DNA of 64,000 nt, taken from the NCBI RefSeq assembly GCF_958979055.1, contig NC_084886.1, forward strand, positions 52,807,102 through 52,871,101. Reading direction: 5' to 3'. The DNA comes from Alnus glutinosa (lineage: Eukaryota; Streptophyta; Magnoliopsida; Fagales; Betulaceae). The position numbers and the translations under genes are program-made. The notes under the pieces are model-generated. The model was not told the DNA's origin. It worked only from the letters and a program-made list of their open reading frames with translations, and searched no databases. Of this stretch, positions 12,981-25,657 are shown in pieces. Numbering within the stretch: position 1 is the first letter of the stretch; every line of letters begins with the position of its first letter.

Positions 12981-13300
12981 ATGCCAATGGGGACTCTGGC
13001 CCAAGGGTCTTCCACAGCCTATGCCAATGGGGACTCTGGCCCAAGGGTCTTCGACTACCTATGCCAATGGGGACTCTGGCCCAAGGGTCTTCCTCAGCCT
13101 ATGCCAATGGGGACTCAGGCCCAAGGGTCTTCGACTACCTATGCCAATGGGGACTCAGGCCCAAAGGTCTTCCACAACCTATGCCAATGGGGACTCAGGC
13201 CCAAGGGTCTTCGACAGCCTATGCCAATGGGGACTCAGGCCCATGGGTCTTTAACAGCCTATGCCAATGGGGACTCAGGCCCAAGGGTCTTCAACAACCC
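12981..13300. repeat. Minisatellite, 40-bp unit, eight copies
   Basis: 'atgccaatggggactc' recurs exactly every 40 bp from 12981 to 13261. Because 40 is not a multiple of three, the array gives look-alike open frames in all three plus frames. These are not genes. Confidence 0.95.
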
Positions 13301-14826
13301 AATGCTCTATGCTCAAAACTTTATATACTTTCAAACCCCATGCTCATGCTTAAATACTATACACTTAATTTCATGATCGTGCATTTAACACATGCTTTCT
13401 TTATAAAACATAAACAGTCCTACATATCATTTCTTAGACAATTTGCATAACTTAAATCTCCAACTTATACTCACTCTAAAATCACATATCATATTTATAC
13501 TTCAAAACATCATCATAATTTCAATATACTCAACATACAGTTGGTTCAGGTTTGTAAAACAATGTATATTTTGCAATTCATCATATATGAAAATAATACT
13601 TCTCAGTGAGTAGAATACTCACCTTGGCTGTGCGGATAACACGCTCAACTATAGATTCCTAGACAACGTCTTGCGATGAACCACTGCATTTCACAATGCA
13701 ATAACGCATTAAAACTAAATTGAAACACTTTTAATTGTAAACACCACATAGGTTCTTGGTTTGTCTCATGGATTCATCTTTATGACAACCTAAGTAATTT
13801 CTAGGGCTTACTTGTATTACCCATTAATTAATTAGGCCAATACCTAGAACTTTCATAGGTTTATAATAAAGCAAACCTCTATTTTATACATCTCATTAAC
13901 ATTAAGACCTAACTTCCTAAATACCCATTTTCCATAGAACCCATAAATAACCTAGGATTAATTAACACACTAAACGCAATTAAACCACTAATTAATAATC
14001 TATGGTTTAAACACCTAAAAGCCCCAAATTTAACTCAACTCATCAAATATAGAGTTTATGCCCATACTTCAATAATTAACAAAATTGAAGTTCTAACCCA
14101 ACAATAAAACAACTCAAAGCTTGATTATCATGTAGGAATTTGTTGCAAACAAAGACCCCATAGCAATTCCAAGAATTTCATCACATATCCAAAATTTAAC
14201 CTAACTTCGAGAAATATTATAGTTTTCAAAATTACCTCAAGATACTCGATAAATCAGACCTTTGATGTTGATAATCGTTACTCAAAGCTTGAAAATGATG
14301 GAAACTTTCACTAGGAAGCAAGACCCATGCTCAAATCTCAAGCTTCAAGTGAAATGGTAAAGACAAGTGAGAATTTCAGAATTTTTAACTCACCAAATCA
14401 GCCCCTATACTCTTTCCTATGCACTACCATAGCTAATTAGAAGTGTAAATCCATGCTTAAACCATGATCTGCGTGAAAGAGGACAAGGGAGCAAAAGAGG
14501 GTTGAGAAATTACCTATGGTTTCAGCCCTTTAAACCCTTAATTGTTCCTTGTCTTCAATGAGAAATCCAACTGATACCCATGCCAAGCTTCACGTGTTGA
14601 AGAGATGAGAGTTGGGAGAGGGCTGAGCTCACGTGTAGGGTGGAGAGAATGAGGGCTGGAGTGAAACAAAGAGGGAAAACAAAAGGAGACTTGCGGTTTT
14701 AATTCCTAGGAACCGAATGCCTTTTGTTTTCACAAGTGAGGTCAAGCCAAAAGTGAGGAAAAGTCAAAGGAATGGGCTCTATGTTTATTTAAAAACCTGC
14801 TGGAACTGAATGTGGTGTCTCCTATT

Positions 14827-15803
14827 TAGGGATGTAATCGAGCCGAGCCGAGTCGAGTTTGAAGATTTCAAGACTGGCTCGTTTATGAGTCGAGCCTAAA
14901 TAGTCGAGCTCGAATTCGAGCCGAGCTATAAATTACATGTTCAAGCTCGGCTCGTTTAAAACTCGGGCGAGCTCGAGCTCAAGCTCGAGTTCGTTGAAAA
15001 TGACATTCGAGCCGAGCCGGGTTACTAGACAAGCTCGGCTCAACTAGAGCTCGATGTAAACTATTAAATTTTTTAATGAGTGATCAAAGCAGAATTCAAG
15101 CCCAAGGTTATGAACAACCTCTATGCATTTATTAATAACATAAATATATAATATGTAAGTATATAAGGCATATTATAAAATATATTATTGCATATTATAA
15201 AATATATTACATAACTATAGTTTATAAGTAACAAATTAATAATATGTTATTATATATAACTACAGAGTATAAACAATGGTATATGTATAATGTGAACAAA
15301 TAGTAAGTCTAATATATTCTATATAACTAAGTAACTATAATATAAGTATAATATATAACTATTGTTAACCATGTGTGATGTGATATATGTGTTTATATAT
15401 ATATGCTAACTATGTAATATTGTTATATTGTTATATACTAACTATTAATAACTTAATATGTTAATTTAACATACTAAATATTGTTATCAAAGTATTATAA
15501 TTAATATGTAATACTATATATATTATACTATGTTTACTATTTACTAATATATATGTAAGATATGAACGAGCTAACGAGTCGAACTAACGAGTCGGGCGAG
15601 CGATCTGGTCGAGCTTTAAACGAGTTGAGCTCACGAGCCCCTATCGAGTTTTGTCGAGCGAGTCGGGTATGTATCACTTACTAATCGAGCGGGTTTCAAC
15701 AGTAACGATCGAGTTTCAACAGTATCGAGCTCGAGTTCGGATCAGGCTAAACCGAGCGGGTATCGAGCGGGCTGTCGAACGGACTGGCTTATTTACATCC
15801 CTA
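14827..15803. mobile_element. Non-autonomous hAT element nested in LTR-type copy 1
   Basis: The terminal inverted repeats are TAGGGATGTAA and TTACATCCCTA, flanked by a perfect 8-bp duplication CTCCTATT (14819-14826 and 15804-15811). TIR type and duplication length are those of hAT transposons. Both subterminal regions are dense in 'gagctcgag', 'gagccgagc' and 'cgagcgggt' type motifs, while the centre (15060-15560) is almost pure AT. There is no transposase, so it needs an enzyme supplied in trans. Confidence 0.85.
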
Positions 15804-16169
15804 CTCCTATTCTCCAAGTGAGTGAATGAAAATGAAATGGGCTTTAACCATTTATCACACACTTGGGCCTACATTGTAAACTTTTTTTTTTCTTTTTTTT
15901 TTTTTAATTCTCTTTTACTCGTGGGCTACCATTTCTAAACCATACTAGTCCATAAAATAAAATAAAACTATCTTGTATTATTTACCACCTTAATTCCACC
16001 TATTATTAATTAATTGTAATCAATCTATTAATAATATTCTACTTTTGTCTCTTCACTTTTCTTAATTAAATTCACAAGTGTAGTTTTACCATACTAAATG
16101 GGCTTAATATTATTTAATTCCTAATAAATTTATTAAATAATTTCTTGAACATTACAAGAGAGACATAAG

Positions 16170-16440
16170 AAGCAGTAATGTTATTACAGCAAAGGGTCGA
16201 GGGTGAGAGAGACACCAAACTTAACACAAATAAACTTTTTCAACCAAATCAGCTTAGCAGTGGCATTGGCAAGAGACGTGTACTCCGCAATAACGCTGGA
16301 TCAAGCAATAATGGGTTGCTTCTTAGAACTCCAAGAAATTATGTTGGGACCAAAATCAAATAGCCACTAGTGGTGCACTGATCATCCAGACAACCTATCT
16401 AATTAACATTGGAAAGGGCATGTACTGACAGAGACTAAAT
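16170..16440 (-). pseudogene. Copia RNase H fragment downstream of PG1
   Basis: Reading the minus strand in shifting frames gives pieces such as STSGYLILVPT, ISWSSKKQPII and SLANATAKLIWLKK. These match the RNase H end of Ty1/Copia polyproteins. Stops and frameshifts make it non-functional. Sister copies lie at 21605-21870, 27037-27302 and 31765-32030. Confidence 0.7.
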
Positions 16441-17114
16441 TGGGAATGAGCAAGCATAAATGCGAGGTATGTTTAAATTAGCGAAAAATGCGTTTGGTAG
16501 CAGTTCAATGAGAAATGCGAGTGTTATTCCAAAAACACTTACCTTCTTTCTTGGAGCAGTTACACCAAAGTAAATTGGTTTCGTTCAGCCAAGTGCTCCA
16601 ATCCAGATGCTTCACCATTGCAGTGAGGATATTAAGCATAAGCTGAATAAATGTTATGAAAAAAGCTCATTTGATGCTACTTTTTCTGATAGAGCCAATT
16701 AAAATCTGCAAATCAGGCATTATCACTTTTTACATTTCTCGTTTCTCATTCACGTACTTTTTGTGATTTGTTTAAGATAAGTACATTTTCTACCTCGAAA
16801 TTCATGGAATTTTCTATTTGGGCAAGTATATATATATTCTGGGAAGTTGTGGAACATTGGTACCATAAGCTGCTTGGCTTGTATATTGCAATCAGTTTTT
16901 TGGCTTGCACACACATAGATGATAGATGACCTGCTGTCTGCATGAGAAAACGGTTTAAACATTTCCAACTTTCATTTCCTTTTAACTAGCTTGGATGTAG
17001 AAAAAAGGAACAAAGCTAAAAGAAGAACAAAAATTGGAAAATCACTTTTATTTGGTTCAATTTTCTTAAAGAACCCAGCTATTTCAAAATATATTACAAT
17101 CTCACACGAAGGCA
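16441..17114. other. Spacer and 3' flank of PG1, with an exon-like fragment at 16543-16642
   Basis: No complete gene is present. On the minus strand 16642-16543 is bounded by a CAG acceptor and a GTAAGT donor. It reads open as a short peptide containing ILTAMVKHLD, which faintly recalls armadillo/HEAT-type EFR3-like proteins. The segment is repeated near 22000-22110 and 27440-27545. The resemblance is weak and the neighbouring exons are missing, so it is at best a captured gene piece. The remainder is the 3' untranslated and downstream region of PG1. Confidence 0.35.
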
Positions 17115-19221
17115 TTAGGCAGCGGCAGCAGAACATGTCTTCAACTGAACATTTTCAATGGGCAGCTTATCCTCAGGAAAGTAACAAGCATAACCTCCTT
17201 TCTCAGTCAACAAACTGCACGGCTCAGGAGTCACATTGCTTGTCACCCCCACAATATCAGTACACTTCCATTGCAATTCGTTTGGCTTTGCAGTCAACGT
17301 AAAAGTCGCATTAGAAATGCATATTCCTGAAAAAGGATCATTAGAGATTCCTTCAAGTCTTGCTGAATAAGTAACATTCTCTGCCACCATGTCTTTATAA
17401 TTAATTCCATGAATCTCTGGAATGGCTTTTGGATCGAATCCATTGTCAGGGTGCTTATTATAATTACCCATCATCAAGAAAACATACTTGGCTGTCTTCA
17501 AGGTCAATCTTCTCACATAAATGTCATTCACATAAGCTCCTCTTCCGATAGCAGTCTTGATACTAACACCTGCTTGCATATTAAGGGCTGTGATGTCTTC
17601 AGCTCTAACATCTTGAATTCCACCAGACATTTCACTGCCTAGAGCAATGATAGCATTGTCAGGTGAAATGCAGGTAAGCCTTCTGATGACAAGCTGCTTT
17701 GTGGGCATTCCAAATCTAATTCCAGATTGATCAATACCACTTTTCACGAAAATGCAGTCATCCCCTGGTGCTATGAAGCAGTCCTCAATACGAGTGTTTG
17801 TGCATGAATCTGGAAAACAAAGCCAAAAAACAAAAGAAGTATCGTTTGCATTAATCAGTGAAGTGGACATTCTCATTGTACGGGATCTAAATTCAGTAAT
17901 TATTGAGTCTGATACGTATCAAAGAGAGCAGTTAGTTCAAGAGGCAAACAAACCTGGCTCTATCCCATCAGTGTTAGGAGAGTCAATCGGTGCAAGGATC
18001 GTCAGCCCTTGGATTAGTATATCACTGCAATCAGAGTCACAAAAATATGAAACTATGATCATGTGTGCATTAAAGATAAACTTAATAGAAAAAGTGTGCT
18101 CAAACCTGCTATATACTGGATGGACAAACGTGAATGGAGAGTTAATTAGTGTAAGATTAGATATCTGGATTTGATTAGAGTACATAAGCTCAATCATGCC
18201 TGGTCGGCTCACATTCAAGAATCCGCCACTATTATACTTTGCCCACCAAGTTACACCCTGGCCATCAATCGTGCCATTGTTGCCTAATCATCCATCCAAA
18301 TGAAGAACACGGTCAACCAAAATGATCATACTTGCATGTAATTCTGAAAAATCATTCTGTAATTACCGGTGATTACGACGTCTGTGAGATTTGTACCAAA
18401 AATAAGACTGCGGAACCGTCCACTAAATGCTCTCCCATAAGAAGGCAATGGAGGAATTTGAGGCCATTCTGATTCATCCTGTCCATTTGATCGTGGATGT
18501 TTGTGGCAAGTGATAGTATCATAAACATATAATCAACGAAGAGGGGGAACATAATGCGATGTGGGAAAAAAGTCATCCTTACCTGAGATGCGAGAATAAG
18601 AGCATCCTTGTGGAGAAAAAGAGTAAAATGGCTAGTGAGACTAAAGCTCCCAGTTAACCATTTTCCCGGGGGTACAATAAGCAGCGCCCCACCATCTGAT
18701 GCATACTTGCTGAGGCTATCAATTGCAGCCTTGAAAGCCTTTGTGTTTGATGTTTTTCCATCGCCAACCGCTCCAAATTCCGTCAACACCGCGCTGTGCT
18801 TTCGACAATTGATTGCCTGGTACTGCAAGGTAGACGAAAGCTTAACTGTACATTCTGCGACTCCCAATATAAGGATTGCTGAGATGATCTGAATAACCTG
18901 TTTATCAAAGAAAAAAAAATCCAGTTTTTTTGTGTCACCTTTAAATTCTTCTTTATAAGACAATTACAGAAGCAAAAGCTAGAAATAAATCTAAAGGGTT
19001 AAAACTTAAAAAATGTTTTACCAGGCCAACAGCAAACAGAGCTTTTACTTATATCAAAACCGAAAGACCCATCACAAACAAGTTTATATACAAAAGCTAG
19101 AAACCACTGTATTAAAACCGAAAGGTCCATATCAGAAAGCAGCAAAAGCAGTCTGTTTTGTGAGATTAACCAGAACCATATTATTCATCAGAAAAGCTGA
19201 GCGTCGAGGGAAACCATACAT
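17115..19221 (-). CDS. PG1: GH28 polygalacturonase-like protein, six exons, 471 aa
   Basis: Exons on the minus strand are 19221-19177, 18897-18583, 18478-18367, 18283-18106, 18024-17954 and 17809-17115. All introns have GT-AG borders and the phases agree. The start gives MYGFPRRSAFLMNNM, which splices in frame to a hydrophobic stretch (ISAILILGVAEC), a likely secretory signal. GH28 features follow: FGAVGDG, GTIDGQG, SPNTDG, GDDC and GSEMSGG. The family hydrolyses alpha-1,4-galacturonan in the wall, and the Asp residues of NTD and GDD are the catalytic ones. The basic RIK motif reads SIK here, unlike its neighbours. From exon 6 (17590) upwards it is nearly identical to PG2. Exact substrate and activity are unknown. 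Confidence 0.88.
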
Positions 19222-19259
19222 GGGATGTTCTGAATTTCAGACACGGCTCCATGGTCTGA

Positions 19260-20192
19260 GAAGATAATATTTACAACTGTTTTGCATTGCAGAACAGTGA
19301 GGGAATTTATAGTCGGAGATAAATATGGATAATCGACGCCAACTGTTTTCTTTAACTGTTGAGAATTAACTAACTTGTTGAACGTTTCAAACATGCCATA
19401 TATAGCGGTGAATTAAAGTAAATAAAAGTGGCAACCTGCTTGGTGTGCGAATGCAACATAATATTGGCGTAGAGACAAGTAGCGCCTATGCTATCACTCG
19501 TAAGAAAGACACCATGCTTATTTAAAAAATTCAGCTCCCTAGTGGCGTTAGCCCCCACGGCCTTGTACTCTGCCTCAGCGAGTCAGCGCTAGCTAATGCT
19601 GGGATACTCCTTAAAACTTCAAGATATTATTAAGTTAACCTTCCCAATTAGTGTTGCAACAAAAATTGATTTTAGGATCACCAAATAAGCCCAAAAAAGA
19701 AATAAAAAAAATAGTAAATATAGATAATTTAGATTCGGCTTAACAAGTCTACGTTTACAAGCTAAGACGAACCAAGAAAAAATTCATTATGAAAAGATGG
19801 AAAGTAATGAACGAAAAATCAATTAAATCCAAAAACTCCAATTGACCCAAATCTCATTCTCACAAAGAATTAGAAAAGGGAATCTCGGAGTGCCGTGCGG
19901 CATAACACCATGTGAGAAAACCAGAAAAGTCTTCCTGAAGTCTCTGCGCTGTTTCTCTAAATGGCCGAAATAGTTTTCCTTCAATATCAAGTGAATTGTT
20001 CGGTCAAAAGCTTTTCCAGGAAGCTAAGTGAAAACAGAGACATGTAAGTGTGATGAAATGAAAGGAGTTTAAGGAGAACCACAAAGTCAACAAAGAATGG
20101 GCCCATGCCTCACTTGAGAAATACAAGTCAACCATGCTACAACTGTCATCAGAAAAAATATGCCATGAAAGACGCTGGGTGTTTTGGCAAAT

Positions 20193-20225
<33 letters not shown>

Positions 20226-21604
20226 CACTGATTTCTCCATAAAAAATTGATCGAGGTTTTCTACAACGACGATAGACTTGCTCGTCGTTTGTAACAAAAC
20301 AAAATTCAGATTAGAATCATTCATAACACTCGAAAGATCAATATCATAGACATCGAAGGATAGGAAATTAGCCATGTTCATGTTTGGAGAGGCGGGGACG
20401 AGTTCGCCGAGCTACAGGCGTGCATCGTGCCCAATGACGATGTTGGAAAGAAGCAGTACGTTATCTGGTCGATCGCAATATTTTTTTAAAAATAAAAAAA
20501 TAAAAAATAAATTTTTGTTTTTTTCAGTTTTTTTTTAAATTAATTTTTTATTAATTGAAAAATGACACGTGACTGGGGTATTATGAGGATATTTCGTCAA
20601 AATGAACATTTTTCAAAGGTTTTGATAGTTTGAGGAGCCAAAGTATAAGCCTTGGTAGTTTAAATGGGCTATCCGAAAATAATGTAGCAATTTATGAGGC
20701 TAAATTGTATTTTCTCCCTTAAATAAATTTCAAACATTTTGGGAGAAACGCGAGTCTAAAGGCTAAAGCCATGAAGGTCTTTGAGGAGGAGCACAAACAG
20801 AAGACTGCTATGGAATTGCTTTAACAGTATCTCTAGTTCAAACTAGAAGAAGAAAAAGAAACCAAGAAGGCTTCAATCCCATTTTCCATGGCTCTCTCGG
20901 TACTCCTCTCTTCCTTTATCTCTCATCACAACATTAGTAACATTTCGATTGTTCAAGCCTTCCCTCGTGTATTTGGGAGGAGAATTGTAGCCGGATGAAC
21001 CTGGATCTGTTCCCAGGAAAGAGAAGGATCCATTGAAAGTTGAAACCTAAGCCTAGTGGGATGCCTCTCACTTTTTGTTTTTCCTTTTCTTTTTTAAAGT
21101 TTTCTTTTAAAATAAAATTATTAAAAAAATATATATATTTTAAAGTGATGTGTCAAAAAGGCCGATGCGGCACTAACGGATATCAAAAATTTGGACGGAA
21201 AACTCACGGAATGACCTATTTTAAATCCACGAAAAAATGAAGAAGTAAAAATTGATTTTTAAAAAGTGAGGTACAAATTTCAAATCACTCGTTGACTCAG
21301 AGATTTATGATAAATTTACCTAGAGAAAAATGAAGAAACTTGTACAATAATGTGAAAAACTGATTGATGTGACATAAAGTAGAGAAAAATTTTAATTTTT
21401 TTTTTTTGAGTAAAGTGAAAAAAGTTGTTTGTTGAGGTAAACAAATGAATTTGATTTTTTTTTTTAGAAGAAAAAAGAATACATTGCCAAAGAAATACAC
21501 TAATTTTTAATAGCCAAAATACGTAGGAGGCAAGAGGTAACAAGTGTTTTGTGCTACCTGAACCATACCTCAAATGAAACATGGGATTCATAGAGAGATA
21601 TAGG
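19260..21604. other. Spacer PG1-PG2 (promoter region, Copia debris, unidentified fragments)
   Basis: This stretch holds the PG1 promoter, a Copia RNase H piece at 19440-19660 (minus; contains DSIGATCLYANIM), the conserved block 'ctcggagtgccgtgcggca' (19884-19902), a long T-run (20187-20220) and an unassigned segment at 20770-21060. That segment includes small open frames such as MALSVLLSSF (from 20889) but no recognisable gene. The whole spacer is repeated at offset 5432 (24692-27036). Confidence 0.6.
19304..19310 (-). promoter_or_regulatory. TATA box of PG1
   Basis: The minus strand reads TATAAAT about 85 bases upstream of the PG1 start codon, within CTATAAATTCCC. The same box is found before PG2, PG3 and PG6. 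An upstream ATG at 19252 lies between the box and the main start, opening a 23-codon frame that overlaps it. Confidence 0.6.
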
Positions 21605-21870
21605 AAGCACTAATGTTATCACACCAAAGGGTCGAGGGTGAGAGAGACACCAAACTTACGCAACAAACTTCTCAACCAAATCAGCTTAGCAGTGGCATTG
21701 GCAAGAGACATGTACTCTGCATTAATGCTGGATCAAGCAATAATGGGTTGCTTCTTAGAATTCCAAGAAATTATGTTGGGACCAAAATCAAATAGCTACT
21801 AGTGGAGCGCCAATCATCTAGACAACTTATCCAATTAACATTGGAAAGGGCATGTGATGTACTGACAGAG
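21605..21870 (-). pseudogene. Copia RNase H fragment downstream of PG2
   Basis: Same fragment as 16170-16440, with the same SLANATAKLIW-type remnants on the minus strand and disrupted frames. It belongs to the duplicated spacer rather than being an independent insertion. Confidence 0.65.
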
Positions 21871-22543
21871 ACACTAAATTGGGAATGAACAAGAAAAAAT
21901 GCGAGGTATGTTTAAATTAGCGAAGAATGCGTTTGGTAGCAGTCCAATGAGAAATGCAGAGTATTATTCCAAAACACTTACCTTCTTTCTTGGAGCAGTT
22001 ACACCAAAGTAAACCGGTTTCGTTTAGCCAAGTGCTCCAATCCAGATGCTTTACCATTGCAGTGAGGATACTACGCATAAGCTGAATAAATGTTATGAAA
22101 AAAGCTCATTTGATTCTACTTTATCTGATTGAGCCATTTAAGATCTGCAAATCAGGCATGATCACTTTCTACATTTCTCGTTTCTCATTCACGTACCTTC
22201 TGTGATTTGTTTAAGATATGTACATTTTCTACCTCGAAATTCAGGGAATTTTCTATTTGGGTAAATATATTCTGGGAAGTTGTGGAACATGGGTGCCATA
22301 AGCTGTTTGGCTTGTATATTGCAATCAGTTTTTTGGCTTGCACACATAGATGATAGATGACCTGCTGTCTGCATGAGAAAATGGTTAAACATTTCCAACT
22401 TTCATTTCCTTTTAACTAGCTTGGATGTAGAAAAAGCAACAAAGCTAAAGGAAAAACAAAAATTGGAAAATCACTTTCATTTGGTTCAATTTTCTTAAAG
22501 AACCGAGTTATTTCCAAATACATTACAGTCTCACACTAAGGAA

Positions 22544-24653
22544 TTAGGGAGTGGTAGCAGAACATCTCTTCAACCGAACATGTTCAATGGGAAGCTTATC
22601 TTCAGGAAAGTGACAATTAACACCTTTTTTCTCGGGCAACAAATTGCACGGCTTAGGAGTCACATTGCTTGTCACCCCCGCAATATTAGTACAGTTCCAT
22701 TGCAATTCCTTTGGCTTCGCAGTCAACGTAAAAGTCGCATTAGAAATGCATATTCCTGTAAAAGGATCATTAGAGATTCCTATAAGTCTTGCTGAATAAG
22801 TAACATTCTCTGCCACCACGTCTCTATAATTAATTCCATGAATCTTTGGAAGGGCTTTTGGATCGAATAATCCATTGTCAGGGTGCTTATCATAATTACC
22901 CATCATCCAGAAAACATACTTGGCTGTCTTCAAGGTCAATCTTCTTACATAAATGTCCTTCACATAAGCTCCTCTTCCGATAGCAGTCTTGATTCTAACA
23001 CCTGCTTGCATATTAAAGGCGGTGATGTCTTCAGCTCTAACATCTTGAATTCCACCAGACATTTCACTGCCTAGAGCAATGATAGCATTGTCAGGTGAAA
23101 TGCAGGTAAGCCTTCTGATGACAAGCTGCTTTGTGGGCATTCCAAATCTAATTCCAGATTGATCAATACCACTTTTCACGAAAATGCAGTCATCCCCTGG
23201 TGCTATGAAGCAGTCCTCAATACGAGTGTTTGTGCATGAATCTGGAAAACAAAGCCAAAAAACAAAAGAAGTATCGTTTGCATTAATCAGTGAAGTGGAC
23301 ATTCTCATTGTACGGGATCTAAATTCAGTAATTATTGAGTCTGATACGTATCAAAGAGAGCAGTTAGTTCAAGAGGCAAACAAACCTGGCTCTATCCCAT
23401 CAGTGTTAGGAGAGTCAATCGGTGCAAGGATCGTCAGCCCTTGGATTAGTATATCACTGCAATCAGAGTCACAAAAATATGAAACTATGATCATGTGTGC
23501 ATTAAAGATAAACTTAATAGAAAAAGTGTGCTCAAACCTGCTATATACTGGATGGACAAACGTGAATGGAGAGTTAATTAGTGTAAGATTAGATATCTGG
23601 ATTTGATTAGAGTACATAAGCTCAATCATGCCTGGTCGGCTCACATTCAAGAATCCGCCACTATTATACTTTGCCCACCAAGTTACACCCTGGCCATCAA
23701 TCGTGCCATTGTTGCCTAATCATCCATCCAAATGAAGAACACGGTCAACCAAAATGATCATACTTGCATGTAATTCTGAAAAATCATTCTGTAATTACCG
23801 GTGATTACGACGTCTGTGAGATTTGTACCAAAAATAAGACTGCGGAACCGTCCACTAAATGCTCTCCCATAAGAAGGCAATGGAGGAATTTGAGGCCATT
23901 CTGATTCATCCTGTCCATTTGATCGTGGATGTTTGTGGCAAGTGATAGTATCATAAACATATAATCAACGAAGAGGGGGAACATAATGCGATGTGGGAAA
24001 AAAGTCATCCTTACCTGAGATGCGAGAATAAGAGCATCCTTGTGGAGAAAAAGAGTAAAATGGCTAGTGAGACTAAAGCTCCCAGTTAACCATTTTCCCG
24101 GGGGTACAATAAGCAGCGCCCCACCATCTGATGCATACTTGCTGAGGCTATCAATTGCAGCCTTGAAAGCCTTTGTGTTTGATGTTTTTCCATCGCCAAC
24201 CGCTCCAAATTCCGTCAACACCGCGCTGTGCTTTCGACAATTGATTGCCTGGTACTGCAAGGTAGACGAAAGCTTAACTGTACATTCTGCGACTCCCAAT
24301 ATAAGGATTGCTGAGATGATCTGAATAACCTGTTTATCAAAGAAAAAAAAATCCAGTTTTTTTGTGTCACCTTTAAATTCTTCTTTATAAGACAATTACA
24401 GAAGCAAAAGCTAGAAATAAATCTAAAGGGTTAAAACTTAAAAAATGTTTTACCAGGCCAACAGCAAACAGAGCTTTTACTTATATCAAAACCGAAAGAC
24501 CCATCACAAACAAGTTTATATACAAAAGCTAGAAACCACTGTATTAAAACCGAAAGGTCCATATCAGAAAGCAGCAAAAGCAGTCTGTTTTGTGAGATTA
24601 ACCAGAACCATATTATTCATCAGAAAAGCTGAGCGTCGAGGGAAACCATACAT
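22544..24653 (-). CDS. PG2: GH28 polygalacturonase-like protein, chimeric, 472 aa
   Basis: Exons are 24653-24609, 24329-24015, 23910-23799, 23715-23538, 23456-23386 and 23241-22544, with the same six-exon structure and phases as PG1. The protein starts MYGFPRRSAFLMNNM and carries SPNTDG, GDDC, GSEMSGG and an intact RIK motif. The 5' part, down to about 23530, equals PG1 at a constant offset of 5432. The 3' part, below about 23020, equals PG3 at offset 5433. The stretch between is the same in all three genes. PG2 therefore looks like the product of unequal crossing over inside the gene. No disabling change was seen, and secretion and pectin hydrolysis are inferred from the family. Confidence 0.88.
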
Positions 24654-24691
24654 GGGATGTTCTGAATTTCAGACACGGCTCCATGGTCTGA

Positions 24692-25624
24692 GAAGATAAT
24701 ATTTACAACTGTTTTGCATTGCAGAACAGTGAGGGAATTTATAGTCGGAGATAAATATGGATAATCGACGCCAACTGTTTTCTTTAACTGTTGAGAATTA
24801 ACTAACTTGTTGAACGTTTCAAACATGCCATATATAGCGGTGAATTAAAGTAAATAAAAGTGGCAACCTGCTTGGTGTGCGAATGCAACATAATATTGGC
24901 GTAGAGACAAGTAGCGCCTATGCTATCACTCGTAAGAAAGACACCATGCTTATTTAAAAAATTCAGCTCCCTAGTGGCGTTAGCCCCCACGGCCTTGTAC
25001 TCTGCCTCAGCGAGTCAGCGCTAGCTAATGCTGGGATACTCCTTAAAACTTCAAGATATTATTAAGTTAACCTTCCCAATTAGTGTTGCAACAAAAATTG
25101 ATTTTAGGATCACCAAATAAGCCCAAAAAAGAAATAAAAAAAATAGTAAATATAGATAATTTAGATTCGGCTTAACAAGTCTACGTTTACAAGCTAAGAC
25201 GAACCAAGAAAAAATTCATTATGAAAAGATGGAAAGTAATGAACGAAAAATCAATTAAATCCAAAAACTCCAATTGACCCAAATCTCATTCTCACAAAGA
25301 ATTAGAAAAGGGAATCTCGGAGTGCCGTGCGGCATAACACCATGTGAGAAAACCAGAAAAGTCTTCCTGAAGTCTCTGCGCTGTTTCTCTAAATGGCCGA
25401 AATAGTTTTCCTTCAATATCAAGTGAATTGTTCGGTCAAAAGCTTTTCCAGGAAGCTAAGTGAAAACAGAGACATGTAAGTGTGATGAAATGAAAGGAGT
25501 TTAAGGAGAACCACAAAGTCAACAAAGAATGGGCCCATGCCTCACTTGAGAAATACAAGTCAACCATGCTACAACTGTCATCAGAAAAAATATGCCATGA
25601 AAGACGCTGGGTGTTTTGGCAAAT

Positions 25625-25657
<33 letters not shown>

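Larger units (their letters stand above)
12022..16156 (-). mobile_element. LTR-type non-coding element (copy 1), 4.1 kb
   Basis: The plus strand starts TGTGACGACCCG and ends TTGAACATTACA, so it has TG...CA ends. It is flanked by AGAGA at 12017-12021 and 16157-16161. Spacers at 21587 and 31740 show the uninterrupted site. A block at 12500-12650 is strongly similar to 48905-49030 and 52900-53020 in the sister copies. A 40-bp minisatellite (12981-13300) and a hAT element (14827-15803) lie inside. No pol gene is present. Strand is assigned so that the GA-rich leader-like end comes first. Solo LTR is my preferred reading; a non-autonomous LTR element is the alternative. Confidence 0.6.

Noticed and set aside
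12947-13450. Three overlapping plus-strand open frames of 77-167 codons
   Set aside because: They are translations of the 40-bp minisatellite in each frame; the peptide repeats follow the DNA period and there is no independent support.
17752-18174. Plus-strand frame of 140 codons, repeated at 23184 and 28617
   Set aside because: It is antisense to exons 4-6 and two introns of the polygalacturonase genes and is conserved only because those genes are duplicated.
18373-18963. A single 196-codon minus frame as the N-terminal exon of PG1
   Set aside because: Its beginning lies in intron 1 and uses TTG, and its end reads through intron 2 and then exon 3 in the wrong frame. The six-exon model with a start at 19221 explains all phases.
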